A program made the position numbers and the translations under genes. Source: JAHBVL01 sp963712055 (lineage in GTDB: Bacteria; Chloroflexota; Chloroflexia; Thermomicrobiales; UBA6265). Taken from it: a DNA stretch of 64,000 nucleotides. The stretch covers positions 124,001-188,000 of the forward strand of contig CAVQGN010000003.1 in assembly GCA_963712055.1 (NCBI GenBank), given 5' to 3'. Position 1 is the stretch's first letter. Each line of letters begins with the position of its first letter. Below the pieces are notes generated by a model. It was not told the origin of the DNA, did not search any database, and worked only from the letters and a program-made list of their open reading frames with translations. Shown here one piece after another: positions 17,507 to 26,902 of the stretch.

Positions 17507-19639
17507 CTAAACTCCTGCCGCCGGACTGTAGAGGCGATCGATGTAGTCTTTGACCATCCGGCGAGCGCTGAAGGCTGGCGCGACACTACGAGTCGCTTCT
17601 TTAGAGACCTTGATCCATTCGTGAGGAATGCCATCGGAACCTCGATCGTAAAACATCGGCACGATCGTATTTTCCAGCAGGTCATAGATCGCTGATGCCT
17701 CTGCCGAATCCTGGAGTTCGCCGGTCTCGCTCGAAGGGGCAATTCCCCAACCATTGCTGCTGTCAGGAGACCATCCTTCGACCCACCAACCATCGAGTAC
17801 GCTCAGGTTCGGCGCTCCGTTGGCTGCCGCTTTCATACCGCTGGTTCCGCTCGCTTCCATTGGAGCGAGCGGATTGTTCAACCAGATATCGACGCCGGAG
17901 ACAAGATACTCGGCGACGTCCATGTCGTAATCCTCGACGAAGGAGATTCGTCCGGCAAAAAGGGGATCTTGCGCATACCAGACGATCTTCTGGATGAGCT
18001 TCTTCCCGCCTTCGTCCTTGGGATGCGCTTTCCCAGCGAAGATAAGCTGAACCGGACATTCGGGATTGGTGAGAATTGCCGCAAGTCGATCCGGGTCCTG
18101 GAAGATCAGTGTTGCTCGCTTATAGGTCGCGAATCGGCGCGCAAAGCCAAGCGTCAGCGCACCTTCCTCCATGAAAGGTCCAGCCGCGAGCACGTCAACA
18201 TGGGGACGGTTCTGGCGCAACCAGCGCGCCCGGGAGCGTTCACGCAAGTAGCGCAGCATTGAACGCTTCGAGCGACGCCGCTTTGACCAGTATTTCTGGT
18301 CAGGAATCTCATCGAGCCCCACCCAGACGTCGGGATTGTCGCCATCAGATCGCCAGGCTTCCCCAAGGTATTCGAAATAGATCTCGGACATGTGTCGCCC
18401 AACCCAGGTGGGAAGGTGAACACCATTCGTGACCGACGTGATGGGAACCTCCTCCGGTTCGAGCTCTGGCCAGAGATCGTGCCACATCATCCTGGTCACG
18501 TCTTCGTGCGTCTTGCTGACGGCATTGCAGTTGGCAGACAAGCGGAACGAAAGAGCCGTCATGTTGAATCCGTCACCGGTCGAATCGTGCTCGCCAAGCG
18601 CCAGAAACTCTTCTCGCGACAATCGCAACAGTGGCCAGAAGTGCCAGAAGTACCGATCGATCAGATGGTCGGGAAATACATCGTGACCAGCGGGCACGGG
18701 CGTGTGCGTGGTAAAGACAGAGGAACCGCGAACCAGATTCTGAACTTCGTAGAGACTCAGGCCATCTTCGGCAATCAGTTTGCGGCAGCGTTCCAGCAAA
18801 TGAAATGCGGCGTGGCCTTCGTTTCCATGCCAATAGTCGATTGTGATGCCTGCCGCTTCTAACGCACGTACGCCGCCGATCCCCAGAATGATTTCCTGCC
18901 GCATCCGGTGCTCAACATCACCACCATAGAGTCGGGAAGAGATGGTCCGGGTCCAATCGGGGTTGCCATCGACATCAGCATCAAGAAGAAAGAGCGTGAC
19001 TCGACCGACCATCACTTTCCAGATCGCCAACTTTACTGGCGTGGCCGGGTCCTCGAACACGACTTCCACGATCAACTGATTGCCATCGCCGTCGATCACG
19101 GGAGCTGCTGGCTCATAGTCGGGATCGAGCCGAGCGGGAACATCGAGTTGCCAGCCGTCTTCGTTCACCCGTTGGCTGAGATAGCCCTGCCGATAAAGCA
19201 ACGAAACCGCGACGAGCGGCAATCCGAGATCACTAGCAGCTTTGATGTGGTCGCCTGCGAGCACACCGAGACCACCAGAGTAGATGGGCAGGGTTGGGTG
19301 CAACCCGAACTCAGCGGAGATATAGCCAAGCTGCTTTTGCGCCAATTCAGGTCGATTGAGTTGAACCCAGGTGTCCACCGCGTTCGGGTCAGTTTCATGG
19401 GCGAACTGGGCCATGACGCGATCGTAGCGCTCGCAATAGGCTTCATCGTCGGCTGCATTTTCCAGATAGACCGGTGAAACAGTTTTCAGAAACCGCACCG
19501 GATTGCGGTTGCTGAGTGTCCAGCCTGCAGGATCGATCTCGCGAAACAGTGATTCAGCTTCGTAGTTCCACGACCACCAAAGATTCAACGCAAGGTCTTT
19601 CAGCCCCGAGATCCTCACTGGCATTTTCGTCGTTGGCAT
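17507..19639 (-). CDS. glgP: Alpha-glucan (glycogen/maltodextrin) phosphorylase
   Basis: This GT35 enzyme releases glucose 1-phosphate from alpha-1,4-glucans using pyridoxal phosphate. It is the bacterial short form of about 710 residues. The N-terminal domain starts ISGLKDLALNLWWSWN and includes YISAEFGLHPTLPIYSGGLGVLAGDH and YWHGNEGHAAFHLLE. The C-terminal part has TNGVHLPTWVG, FARRFATYKRATLI, FAGKAHPKDEGGK and the PLP/substrate region LNNPLAPMEASGTSGMKAAANG, where the Lys in SGMK holds PLP. Start 19639 is an ATG; an in-frame TTG lies at 19675. It diverges from the TPP enzyme and heads a transcript with the hypothetical membrane protein. Confidence 0.92.
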   Translation of the reverse strand: MPTTKMPVRISGLKDLALNLWWSWNYEAESLFREIDPAGWTLSNRNPVRFLKTVSPVYLENAADDEAYCERYDRVMAQFAHETDPNAVDTWVQLNRPELAQKQLGYISAEFGLHPTLPIYSGGLGVLAGDHIKAASDLGLPLVAVSLLYRQGYLSQRVNEDGWQLDVPARLDPDYEPAAPVIDGDGNQLIVEVVFEDPATPVKLAIWKVMVGRVTLFLLDADVDGNPDWTRTISSRLYGGDVEHRMRQEIILGIGGVRALEAAGITIDYWHGNEGHAAFHLLERCRKLIAEDGLSLYEVQNLVRGSSVFTTHTPVPAGHDVFPDHLIDRYFWHFWPLLRLSREEFLALGEHDSTGDGFNMTALSFRLSANCNAVSKTHEDVTRMMWHDLWPELEPEEVPITSVTNGVHLPTWVGRHMSEIYFEYLGEAWRSDGDNPDVWVGLDEIPDQKYWSKRRRSKRSMLRYLRERSRARWLRQNRPHVDVLAAGPFMEEGALTLGFARRFATYKRATLIFQDPDRLAAILTNPECPVQLIFAGKAHPKDEGGKKLIQKIVWYAQDPLFAGRISFVEDYDMDVAEYLVSGVDIWLNNPLAPMEASGTSGMKAAANGAPNLSVLDGWWVEGWSPDSSNGWGIAPSSETGELQDSAEASAIYDLLENTIVPMFYDRGSDGIPHEWIKVSKEATRSVAPAFSARRMVKDYIDRLYSPAAGV

Positions 19640-19786
19640 CAATACAACCACGGACGTACTCCCCGGGAAAAACAATCATCATAAGAATCGCGAAATCAAA
19701 CCCACCTATTTCGCAACCGTCAACCGTACCACGTCAACTGCCGTTCCTCTGCTTACATGCGAAGCCAACTCGGTTGTTGGCTACGA

Positions 19787-19815
19787 TTGACATCAATCGA
19801 TCGACGCCGTAGCGT
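19787..19815 (+). promoter_or_regulatory. Candidate promoter of the TPP enzyme gene
   Basis: A perfect TTGACA at 19787-19792 is followed after 17 bases by TAGCGT at 19810-19815, a weak -10. It lies 56 bases before the ATG at 19871 in the divergent gap with glgP. Confidence 0.4.
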
Positions 19816-19870
19816 TTCCTCAGCCGTTGGTCGTTTCGTGCCGTGGATAATGAAGAGGTGAAATCCAGCT

Positions 19871-21610
19871 ATGACTGCAACCACGGAAACCAGGACTCGC
19901 ACCGGATGGACGCTCGTCGCTGAGGCCCTCCGGGCTGAAGGTGTGCCCATACTCTTTGGTCTACCTGGCGACCCGCGACACCTCTTCGATGACCTTGCCA
20001 TTTTGGAACCCGAGGGCGGTCCGAAAATCGTGGGGGTTCGCTACGAAACATCTGGCGCGTTCATGGCGATGGCCTACACCCGGGTCAGTGGACAACTCGC
20101 CGCCTGTTTTGGGTGTCCGGGGCCAGGAGTCGCCAATCTGGTTCCTGGTGTTCTAGAGGCGTATTCAGGCTGCACGCCGATGCTCGTTCTCGCGGTGCGG
20201 GCGAGCCGTCAGACCGATGGCATGGGCGCGTTCCAGGAAACCGACCATCTCGGATTAATGCGCCCGATCACGAAATGGGCAACCTGCGTCGAGGTTCCGG
20301 AAAAGATCGCCTGGACCATTCGGCGCGCCATCCAGATTGCGACGACGGGTAAACCCGGTCCGGTTTACGTGGAACTCCCTGCCGATGTCGGATTCTCGGA
20401 GATCGGCGACATCGAGTATGCCCCGGCAACCACTGATCTTCGACCCGGACCTGACCCTGAAGCGCTCCTACAAGCCGCTGACCTGATCGCGGGCTCGCAA
20501 CGACCGTTGCTGATCACCGGAGGTGGAACCATTCTTTCTGGCGCCGGCGACGCAGTGGCCAGGTTTTCCCGTGAGTTCGGAATCCCGGTGCAAACGACCC
20601 CAGCCGGGCGTGGTTCTGTGCCGGAATCGGAGGAGCTGTTCTGCGGCCTGGTCGGTCTCTATCGCACCAGCGTTCCAAAGGCGATCTACGAAGCCGCGGA
20701 TCTTTACATCACCGTCGGTGCGCGAATGGAGGAGTTCCAGGGTGGATTCCTGCCGCGCAACCCCGATGCGAAGGTCATCCAGATCGATATCGATCCGTTT
20801 GAAATCAGTCGTAACTGGAGAGCAGACGTGGCGATTCAAGCTGATGCTCGCCTCGCGATCGATGCGCTCCATGGCGTGCTGCTCGATGGCGGGTTCACGC
20901 GCAACGACGCGTTATCAGAAGAAATCGCAAGTCGGCGCCATGGAGCGATCGCCTCTGCTGATGCAGAAACTGATGCTTCGATTGCATCGGCGGGGATGCC
21001 GATGAAGGGAAGCGCGATCATCCGGGAAGCCAATCGGGTTTTCGGAAACAACACGATCCTCTGCAATGAAAATGGTGGTCAGGACCTCTGGTCCTATTTC
21101 TGGCCGTTTTATGAAGTACTGGACCCCGGTTGCTGCGTTCCACCTGCAGAACAAACCGCTATGGGTTATGGCGTCATCGGCGCGATGGCTGCCAAGATCG
21201 CTGCGCCTGACCGCAACGTGCTCTGTACAACTGGTGACGGAGCATTCACTATGTCTTGTCATGAACTCGGCACCGCAGTGCAGGAGGGTCTTGGCGTGAC
21301 CTGGCTGGTGTTGAATGACTCAGCGTTCGGCTGGGTTCAGTGGATTCAGCGACGCACCTGCGGCGACCGCCTGACAGCAACCCAGTTCGAACCTGGTATC
21401 GACATCCTCGCCACCGCCGCCGCAGCCGGATGTGAAGGCATCAAGGTGAACCATCCATCCGAACTTAGTGCAGCGTTGGAGAGGGCTCTCTCGGCAAACA
21501 AGAACGGGAGACCATTTGTGGTCGAGGTCCCGGTCGATCAAGCACATCATCATGCTGAATTTGATCGATTTCACGATTTCGAACCGCTGCCTGATAGCTC
21601 GACGGTCTAG
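19871..21610 (+). CDS. Thiamine-diphosphate-dependent enzyme (acetolactate synthase/decarboxylase family)
   Basis: The 579-residue protein has the three TPP-enzyme domains. The N-terminal Pyr domain contains the catalytic Glu in VRYETSGAFMAMAY, a variant of the usual RHEQGA. The central domain has GGGTILSGAGDAVARFS. The C-terminal PP domain has GDGAFTMSCHELGTA from about residue 455, ending in LVLNDSAFGWV, which binds TPP-Mg. Members include acetolactate synthase, benzoylformate decarboxylase and oxalyl-CoA decarboxylase; the reaction cannot be chosen from the sequence. AGGTG precedes the ATG by 10 bases. Its stop overlaps the convergent flavin reductase gene by four bases. No ilvN-type regulatory subunit is near, which argues against a standard valine/isoleucine role. 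Confidence 0.85.
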   Translation: MTATTETRTRTGWTLVAEALRAEGVPILFGLPGDPRHLFDDLAILEPEGGPKIVGVRYETSGAFMAMAYTRVSGQLAACFGCPGPGVANLVPGVLEAYSGCTPMLVLAVRASRQTDGMGAFQETDHLGLMRPITKWATCVEVPEKIAWTIRRAIQIATTGKPGPVYVELPADVGFSEIGDIEYAPATTDLRPGPDPEALLQAADLIAGSQRPLLITGGGTILSGAGDAVARFSREFGIPVQTTPAGRGSVPESEELFCGLVGLYRTSVPKAIYEAADLYITVGARMEEFQGGFLPRNPDAKVIQIDIDPFEISRNWRADVAIQADARLAIDALHGVLLDGGFTRNDALSEEIASRRHGAIASADAETDASIASAGMPMKGSAIIREANRVFGNNTILCNENGGQDLWSYFWPFYEVLDPGCCVPPAEQTAMGYGVIGAMAAKIAAPDRNVLCTTGDGAFTMSCHELGTAVQEGLGVTWLVLNDSAFGWVQWIQRRTCGDRLTATQFEPGIDILATAAAAGCEGIKVNHPSELSAALERALSANKNGRPFVVEVPVDQAHHHAEFDRFHDFEPLPDSSTV

Positions 21611-22263
21611 GGTTCGCCGACGCGTTCGTGTTTCTCCTCCCGCAAACCTGCATACGTGGGTCGCTGGAGCGAGATCAGGTCGCCTTGCTTTGAATACAGA
21701 CTCCCGGAGAGGCGTCCGACGGGGGCAAGCTTTCGCGGATCCACGCGGTCTCCGGTCATGATCCGCTCGTGGAGATGAATCGCAACCACCTCGCCGGACA
21801 CCAGGAAGTTTCTGGTGCTCGCGATCTGCTGAATGTCGAGAAGTTTCGATTCCAGTGAAATCGGTGCTTCGGCAACACGGGGACTTTTCACCTGAACAGA
21901 AGGAACTGCCGTTAATCCAGCCCACTCAAATTCACTGACTTCCGGCGGAAAATCGGCGGCGGTGCGGTTGATGGCGTCGATAAGTTCTTCACCCGCCAGG
22001 TTGTAGACGAAATCGCCCGTCGCCCTGGCGTTGGTCAACGAATCCTTTTCACCGACACTGACAAAGCAGACGATCGGCGGATTAGGAGAAAGCACAGTCG
22101 TGTAGGAATGCGGTGCTACATTCGCGACCCCGGTCGCAGACAGCGTAGAAATCCAGGCAATCGGGCGGGGCACAACAATCGAGTTGAGCAGGAAATAGAG
22201 ATCCCGACCTTCGACATCCGCAGGATCGATATGGAGCCAGGAAGCGTCAGTTGTCATCGACAT
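21607..22263 (-). CDS. Flavin reductase-like FMN-binding protein
   Basis: The 218-residue protein is a split-barrel FMN-binding protein of the flavin-reductase/NTAB-like family. Signature stretches are the N-terminal SIVVPRPIAWISTLS, VANVAPHSYTTVLSPNPPIV and DFVYNLAG. Such proteins reduce flavin for a partner monooxygenase or act directly as oxidoreductases. It follows the double-VOC protein gene by four bases, so the two are co-transcribed and may work on the same aromatic or quinone substrate. The substrate is unknown. Confidence 0.85.
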   Translation of the reverse strand: MSMTTDASWLHIDPADVEGRDLYFLLNSIVVPRPIAWISTLSATGVANVAPHSYTTVLSPNPPIVCFVSVGEKDSLTNARATGDFVYNLAGEELIDAINRTAADFPPEVSEFEWAGLTAVPSVQVKSPRVAEAPISLESKLLDIQQIASTRNFLVSGEVVAIHLHERIMTGDRVDPRKLAPVGRLSGSLYSKQGDLISLQRPTYAGLREEKHERVGEP

Positions 22264-22267
22264 CGCT

Positions 22268-23338
22268 CTAGATGAGTGGTTTCAGGTTGGCTTCGATTTC
22301 GTTTCGCTGTGGTTCAAGCCATTCCGGCAAACAGAGCGTCGTGCCAAGCGCGTCAGCGGGCTCATCGACGGTGAACCCGGGTGCGTCAGTTGCGATTTCG
22401 ATCAGAAGACCGTCCGGTGACTGGAAATAGATACTGCGGAAGTATTTCCGGTCCTTGACTTCGGTCGTGTGATAACCTGACGCCTCCAGATAGTCTCTCC
22501 ATGCTTCCTGTTCATCATACGATACGGCCCGATAGGCAACATGGTGCGTCTGCCCAGTTCCCTCGCGGGCGCGTGGTGAATCTGCCGACCACCCGAACAG
22601 GGTCATGTCGCTCGCGGGCAACACTGTTTGTCCATCATAGTTTGCCCAGAAATAATGCAACGTCTCGGCATCGTCCTGGTTCAGGCTCATCTTGACGAGC
22701 TGCAATCCAAGCGCGCGGGTGTAGAACTCATGCGAGAGATCGAGGTCATCGGTCATCCCGGTTACGTGATGAATGTGCCCAATTCGCATGTCATCGGTGA
22801 TCTCCGGAACAGGTTCGTGATAGGTTGCGCTGGCAATGGTTTTTTCGCTGCGCCCCTGCGGCAGTCGCGACGGATCGGGAACACACATCTTCCTGCCGAG
22901 TGCGTCCGCCGGTTCATCGATTGCGAAACCAGGTCCATCAGTTGCGATCTCAAGTACCTGCCCGTCCGGGTCAGCGAAATAGATGCTGGTGAAATATCCC
23001 CGGTCATATGGTCCAGAAACCCGGACACCGTTATCCATCAATCGGCGTTTCCACTTGAGTTGTGCCGTTTCGTCACGGACGCTCAACGCGTTGTGGTGAA
23101 TCCCACCGACGCCAAACCGCCCCTTCGTAGCGCGCGGCCATTCGAAAAACGTTAGCAAGGTGCCGGGATCACCACCGGCATTGCCGAAATACAGATGGTA
23201 GGTGTCGGGCACATCGAAGTTGACGGTTTTCTTGACCAGTGGCAAGCCAAGCAGGTCTCGATAAAACGTCAGCGTGCGTTGAGCATCCGCTGAAACCATC
23301 GTCACGTGGTGAAATCCCTTGGTCACAAATTGGCTCAT
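22268..23338 (-). CDS. Ring-cleaving dioxygenase-like protein with two VOC domains
   Basis: This 356-residue protein has two glyoxalase/vicinal-oxygen-chelate modules. The first begins KGFHHVTMVSADAQRTLTFY and the second IGHIHHVTGMTDDLDLSHEFY. Each has a paired His near its start and ends in a DPDGQVLEIATDGPGF or SPDGLLIEIATDAPGF strand, where the Glu completes a metal site. The layout matches MhqO-type putative hydroquinone dioxygenases. ATG 23338 is preceded by GTG and by AAAAGGTG. The FMN reductase-like gene follows immediately. The sequence supports the family, while the substrate is inferred from the family only. Confidence 0.85.
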   Translation of the reverse strand: MSQFVTKGFHHVTMVSADAQRTLTFYRDLLGLPLVKKTVNFDVPDTYHLYFGNAGGDPGTLLTFFEWPRATKGRFGVGGIHHNALSVRDETAQLKWKRRLMDNGVRVSGPYDRGYFTSIYFADPDGQVLEIATDGPGFAIDEPADALGRKMCVPDPSRLPQGRSEKTIASATYHEPVPEITDDMRIGHIHHVTGMTDDLDLSHEFYTRALGLQLVKMSLNQDDAETLHYFWANYDGQTVLPASDMTLFGWSADSPRAREGTGQTHHVAYRAVSYDEQEAWRDYLEASGYHTTEVKDRKYFRSIYFQSPDGLLIEIATDAPGFTVDEPADALGTTLCLPEWLEPQRNEIEANLKPLI

Positions 23339-23527
23339 CACGGCACCTTTTCAATCGAATAGGGATAGAAGTGGCGGGGTCGCGGGACTCACTGATGATC
23401 CGAAACCCGCCGTGCGAAGGATCAGCGACCATATATAGCATCTGATGGCCAATGTCGACGGTTGCGAGATACCGACGTTCCGACCGAGCCGGTTTCCGAT
23501 CCTGCCGCTTGCACCACCGGGGCCGAC

Positions 23528-24523
23528 CTAGTAGCCGCGCGAACCGTTCAGACGACGCTGAAGACCAGCTAGAAAGGTCAGGATCACGCTGCATCCTGAC
23601 CGGGCCGTCAAATCCTTCACATCCCGGGAGGGGTCGATTTCGACCACATCGAACGCCTGCACACGTTTGTCCTGCCCAAACGCGAAGGCGGCTTCGAGGA
23701 GTTGCCATGCGGAAAGTCCTTCAGGTGACGCCGCCGAGGTTCCGATCGTCCAGGGATAGGCAAGACAATCGATGTCGACGCTGATGTAGATCAGATCGAC
23801 GCCATTTCCGGCCCGATCGAGCGCTTCGCGGGCACAATCCTCTATTCCCCGCTGCTGCACATCTCGACCGGTGAGAACGGTTCCCCCCGCTTCCCGCACC
23901 CAACGAATGTAGGTGGCGGAATTCATGAATCCATGGATGCCAAGCTCAACCAGATTCTCAGGGTCGATATGCGGTTCACCTTCGATAATCTGGCGAAAAG
24001 GAGTGCCGTTGTGACGCCCGTGATCGAAATTCCGCACATCGAGGTGGCCGTCGACATTGATCACCCCGATCTTTTTGCCGGGATTCGCTCGCGCAAACCC
24101 GCGAATTGCAGGCGCAGTGACCGAATGGTCGCCGCCCACCATGATCGGAATAAACGGTCGTAGCGCCAATGCGCCAGCCATCGCGTCTTCGATATGATCG
24201 TGAGCGGCAGTCACATCGGTAAGGCTGCCACTGATATCGCCGAGGTCGCGCACGGCGAGCGACTGAATATCGGTATCCCAGTCCGGTGAATAGGTCGTGT
24301 TGTAACGAAACGCCATTCGCACCGCTTCTGGGCCACCAGCTGCGCCAGATGCCGAAATCGATGCACCTGAATAGGGAGCGCCAATCAGACCGGCATCGAG
24401 ATCGCTCTCGAAATCCCACGGCGTCATCCAGTTGCTGACCCGGATCTCCTCGCTGTCCTGCCAGGGCGCGCGCTTGGTCACCGAAGGTGGCGACAGCCAG
24501 GGGATGTTTCCAGGGTTGCTCAT
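23528..24523 (-). CDS. Arginase/agmatinase-family hydrolase (ureohydrolase)
   Basis: The 331-residue protein has all expected Mn ligands of the ureohydrolase family: GGDHSVT, the D-x-H-x-D set in INVDGHLDVRNF, and the two Asp in SVDIDCLAY. Two points differ from textbook agmatinase: DGHLD instead of DAHxD, and no DP after the DxD. The GTPFRQI stretch resembles formimidoylglutamase more than agmatinase. It hydrolyses a guanidino or formimino group, but the substrate remains open. ATG 24523 is preceded by GAGGAG; the frame extends to 24583 into the upstream cupin gene. It sits downstream of the thiol-dioxygenase-like gene and the liv transporter. Confidence 0.85.
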   Translation of the reverse strand: MSNPGNIPWLSPPSVTKRAPWQDSEEIRVSNWMTPWDFESDLDAGLIGAPYSGASISASGAAGGPEAVRMAFRYNTTYSPDWDTDIQSLAVRDLGDISGSLTDVTAAHDHIEDAMAGALALRPFIPIMVGGDHSVTAPAIRGFARANPGKKIGVINVDGHLDVRNFDHGRHNGTPFRQIIEGEPHIDPENLVELGIHGFMNSATYIRWVREAGGTVLTGRDVQQRGIEDCAREALDRAGNGVDLIYISVDIDCLAYPWTIGTSAASPEGLSAWQLLEAAFAFGQDKRVQAFDVVEIDPSRDVKDLTARSGCSVILTFLAGLQRRLNGSRGY

Positions 24524-24554
24524 CGTTTCGCTCTCCTCGTCACCGCCAGTGAGT

Positions 24555-25211
24555 TCAACTGGCAACCGTTTGTGATTCATCACAGGGAACGTTCAGCCAG
24601 CCCGACTTGAAGGGTTCGACTGCGTTGTCCTCCGGAAAGTACCGGTGGCGCCAGATGCAGCCATTATCGTTTCCCAGAAGGTGGAGCGAAACCGATGTGG
24701 TTGACGAGGTCGTCGTGACCTGATGGATGTCCGTTTCCGGCAAGAGTTCATAGAGATCCCCTGGCGCCAGCGACTGACGCACGGTGCTCTTGAGCACAGC
24801 GACTTCATCATCGGTGCCGTCGTCGATCCGGGCAAAGACCTCTTCGTCCTGATTTCCTTGATAGAGTCCAACCACCCCCCAGGCGAGATGATCGTGGACC
24901 GGGGTCGACGCTCCAGCCGGCACTACCAGGCTGGAAAACGCGAGTCCGCCATCGCCAGAGCGATACAACAACCACATTCCGATGCCGCTGCCCATGCCGC
25001 TCCCTTCCTTCGGTTCACAAAACTCGGCCGGTAGCCAATTCTGATCGGCGAGGAGGTCCTGGAAATGCGGCGTGATCGCGGCGACGATCTCGCTCGACGG
25101 CAAACCGACATCACGAATGCCGTTGACCGCTTCGATGAAGGCAGTCAGCAGAGGATCGTCAACGTAGAACTCATCTTCGCCGGAAACCGGTGGCTCGATA
25201 GCGATGCACAC
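24555..25211 (-). CDS. Cupin protein of the cysteine/thiol dioxygenase type
   Basis: The 218-residue protein has a cupin core: TPVHDHLAWGVVGLYQG supplies the first His pair and Glu/Gln region, and ETDIHQVTT supplies the third His. A CIWRHRYFP segment follows. This matches the predicted metal-dependent double-stranded beta-helix enzymes related to cysteine and 3-mercaptopropionate dioxygenase, which add O2 to a thiol to form a sulfinate. I chose GTG 25211 because GGAGG lies six bases upstream; the open frame reaches 25268. It follows livF by about 77 bases and precedes the ureohydrolase, forming an amino-acid/amine catabolic end of the liv operon. Confidence 0.75.
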   Translation of the reverse strand: MCIAIEPPVSGEDEFYVDDPLLTAFIEAVNGIRDVGLPSSEIVAAITPHFQDLLADQNWLPAEFCEPKEGSGMGSGIGMWLLYRSGDGGLAFSSLVVPAGASTPVHDHLAWGVVGLYQGNQDEEVFARIDDGTDDEVAVLKSTVRQSLAPGDLYELLPETDIHQVTTTSSTTSVSLHLLGNDNGCIWRHRYFPEDNAVEPFKSGWLNVPCDESQTVAS

Positions 25212-25288
25212 GATCTGCCTCCATTCGTGAACGCTCGGAATGTGTTGTTGTTTTTTCGATTGTCGCATGATTCTCAGGATCGACCGAA

Positions 25289-25996
25289 TCAGTCCTCGCC
25301 GAGATAGGCCTTTCGCACCGATTCATCCTGTCGCAGTTTAGCTGCCGAATCGCTGAGAACGATCTTGCCCGTTTGCAGCACATAGCCTCGGTTGGCAATA
25401 CCCAGCGCCATCAACGCGTTCTGCTCCACAAGCAACACCGTGGTGCCCTGATTGTTGATCTCGGTGATGATGTTGAAGATGGACTCCACGAGGATCGGCG
25501 AAAGCCCCATTGACGGTTCATCGAGCAGCAGGAGTTCCGGACGCCCCATCAAGGCCCGTCCCATGGCGAGCATCTGCTGTTCTCCGCCGGAAAGGGTTCC
25601 AGCTTTCTGGGACTTGCGCTCGAGCAACCGTGGAAAAAGCGTGTAAACACGGTCGAGGTCTGCTTGATCAGCTTCACCATGGACAAAGGCGCCCATTTCC
25701 AGGTTTTCAAGAACCGTCATTCGCGGAAACACACGTCGACCCTCCGGAGACTGGACAATCCCGAGCCTGGTGACGTTGTGGGCTGGCATCCCTTCGATTG
25801 CTTGCCCTTTGAAGACTACCGACCCAGTACGCGGATGCATCAAGCCAGAAATCGTCCGCAAGGTTGTTGTCTTGCCCGCTCCATTCGATCCGATCAGCGT
25901 GACGATCTCACCCTCATCAACTTCGATCGAAACGCCCCGGAGCGCGTGGATATTGCCGTAGTAGGCATCGACGTTCTGGAGTTCAAGGAGGGCCAT
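25289..25996 (-). CDS. livF: Branched-chain amino acid ABC transporter ATPase LivF
   Basis: The 235-residue ATPase has Walker A GSNGAGKTTT, the signature LSGGEQQMLAMGRALM, Walker B LLLLDEPSMGLSP and the H-loop-like VEQNA. The VEQNALMALGIANRGYVL end is typical of LivF. With LivG it drives uptake through LivHM. It follows livG by three bases. It is the last core gene of the liv operon. Substrates of liv systems include leucine, isoleucine, valine, but also urea, amides and polyols, so the ligand is not fixed. Confidence 0.95.
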   Translation of the reverse strand: MALLELQNVDAYYGNIHALRGVSIEVDEGEIVTLIGSNGAGKTTTLRTISGLMHPRTGSVVFKGQAIEGMPAHNVTRLGIVQSPEGRRVFPRMTVLENLEMGAFVHGEADQADLDRVYTLFPRLLERKSQKAGTLSGGEQQMLAMGRALMGRPELLLLDEPSMGLSPILVESIFNIITEINNQGTTVLLVEQNALMALGIANRGYVLQTGKIVLSDSAAKLRQDESVRKAYLGED

Positions 25997-25999
25997 CGG

Positions 26000-26902
26000 T
26001 CAGATTCCCTCCTCTTCTTCGCGGACACGCCGAGCAGCATCAGCGTTGTCGACCCCGGCGGCTGCGGCTTCTGCGCCTTCTTTGCCCAAATAGGCCTCAA
26101 TGACGCGGCTGTCTTTTTGCACCTCAGAAGGCGTTCCCTGCGAGATCTTTTCGCCATGGTCGAGCACCGCGACATTGTCGGAGATCCCCATGACCACCCG
26201 CATGTCATGTTCGATCAGCAGGATGGTCAGATCAAGATCATTCCGCATCTGCCGAATGAAGCGGGTCATCTGCGCCGTTTCCTGAGGATTCATACCAGCA
26301 GTCGGTTCGTCGAGAAGAAGGAGTCGAGGTCGGCTCGCCAGTGCTCGCGCAATCTCGAGACGGCGCTGGTCGCCATATGAAAGGTTCTTGGCATATTCAT
26401 TGCTCTTGCCAACCAAACCAACATAAGCCAGCCACTGAACCGCCTGAGACGCGGCTGACCGTTCTTCTTCCTTGACCCCAGCAAGTTTGAGCAAGGCTCC
26501 GAGTGGAGAGGCATGAAGCCGAGTGTGCATCCCGATCAGCACATTTTCGAGCGCTGTCATGTTGGCAAAGAGACGGATGTTCTGGAACGTTCGGGCGATA
26601 CCGTCAGCTGCGACCTGGTCTGGGCGCGACGACTGCCCACCACCCTCGTGCAGCGTTTTCCCCTCGAATTCGATCACGCCCTCACTCGGTTCATAAAGAC
26701 CCGCGATCATGTTGAAGAACGTGGTTTTTCCAGCGCCGTTTGGACCGATCACGCCTTGGATCGTGCTTGGCGGAATCTCGAGATCGACGCTGTTGACAGC
26801 GGTCAGACCACCGAAACGCTTGGTGACATTGACGGCTCGAAGTGCGGGAATCGTCCGTTGATCGGCGGTAGCGGCTCCAGACCGAATCTCACCGGCGACC
26901 AT
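26000..26902 (-). CDS. livG: Branched-chain amino acid ABC transporter ATPase LivG
   Basis: The 300-residue ATPase has Walker A GPNGAGKTTFFNMIAG, the signature LSYGDQRRLEIARAL, Walker B LLLLDEPTAGMNPQE and IEHDMRVVMGISD. The EFEGKTLHEGGGQSSRPDQVAADGIARTFQNIRLF region is classical LivG. Its N- and C-terminal extensions (about 20 and 30 residues) make it longer than usual. Its ATG overlaps the livM stop as TAATG, a sign of coupled translation. Confidence 0.95.
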   Translation of the reverse strand: MVAGEIRSGAATADQRTIPALRAVNVTKRFGGLTAVNSVDLEIPPSTIQGVIGPNGAGKTTFFNMIAGLYEPSEGVIEFEGKTLHEGGGQSSRPDQVAADGIARTFQNIRLFANMTALENVLIGMHTRLHASPLGALLKLAGVKEEERSAASQAVQWLAYVGLVGKSNEYAKNLSYGDQRRLEIARALASRPRLLLLDEPTAGMNPQETAQMTRFIRQMRNDLDLTILLIEHDMRVVMGISDNVAVLDHGEKISQGTPSEVQKDSRVIEAYLGKEGAEAAAAGVDNADAARRVREEEEGI

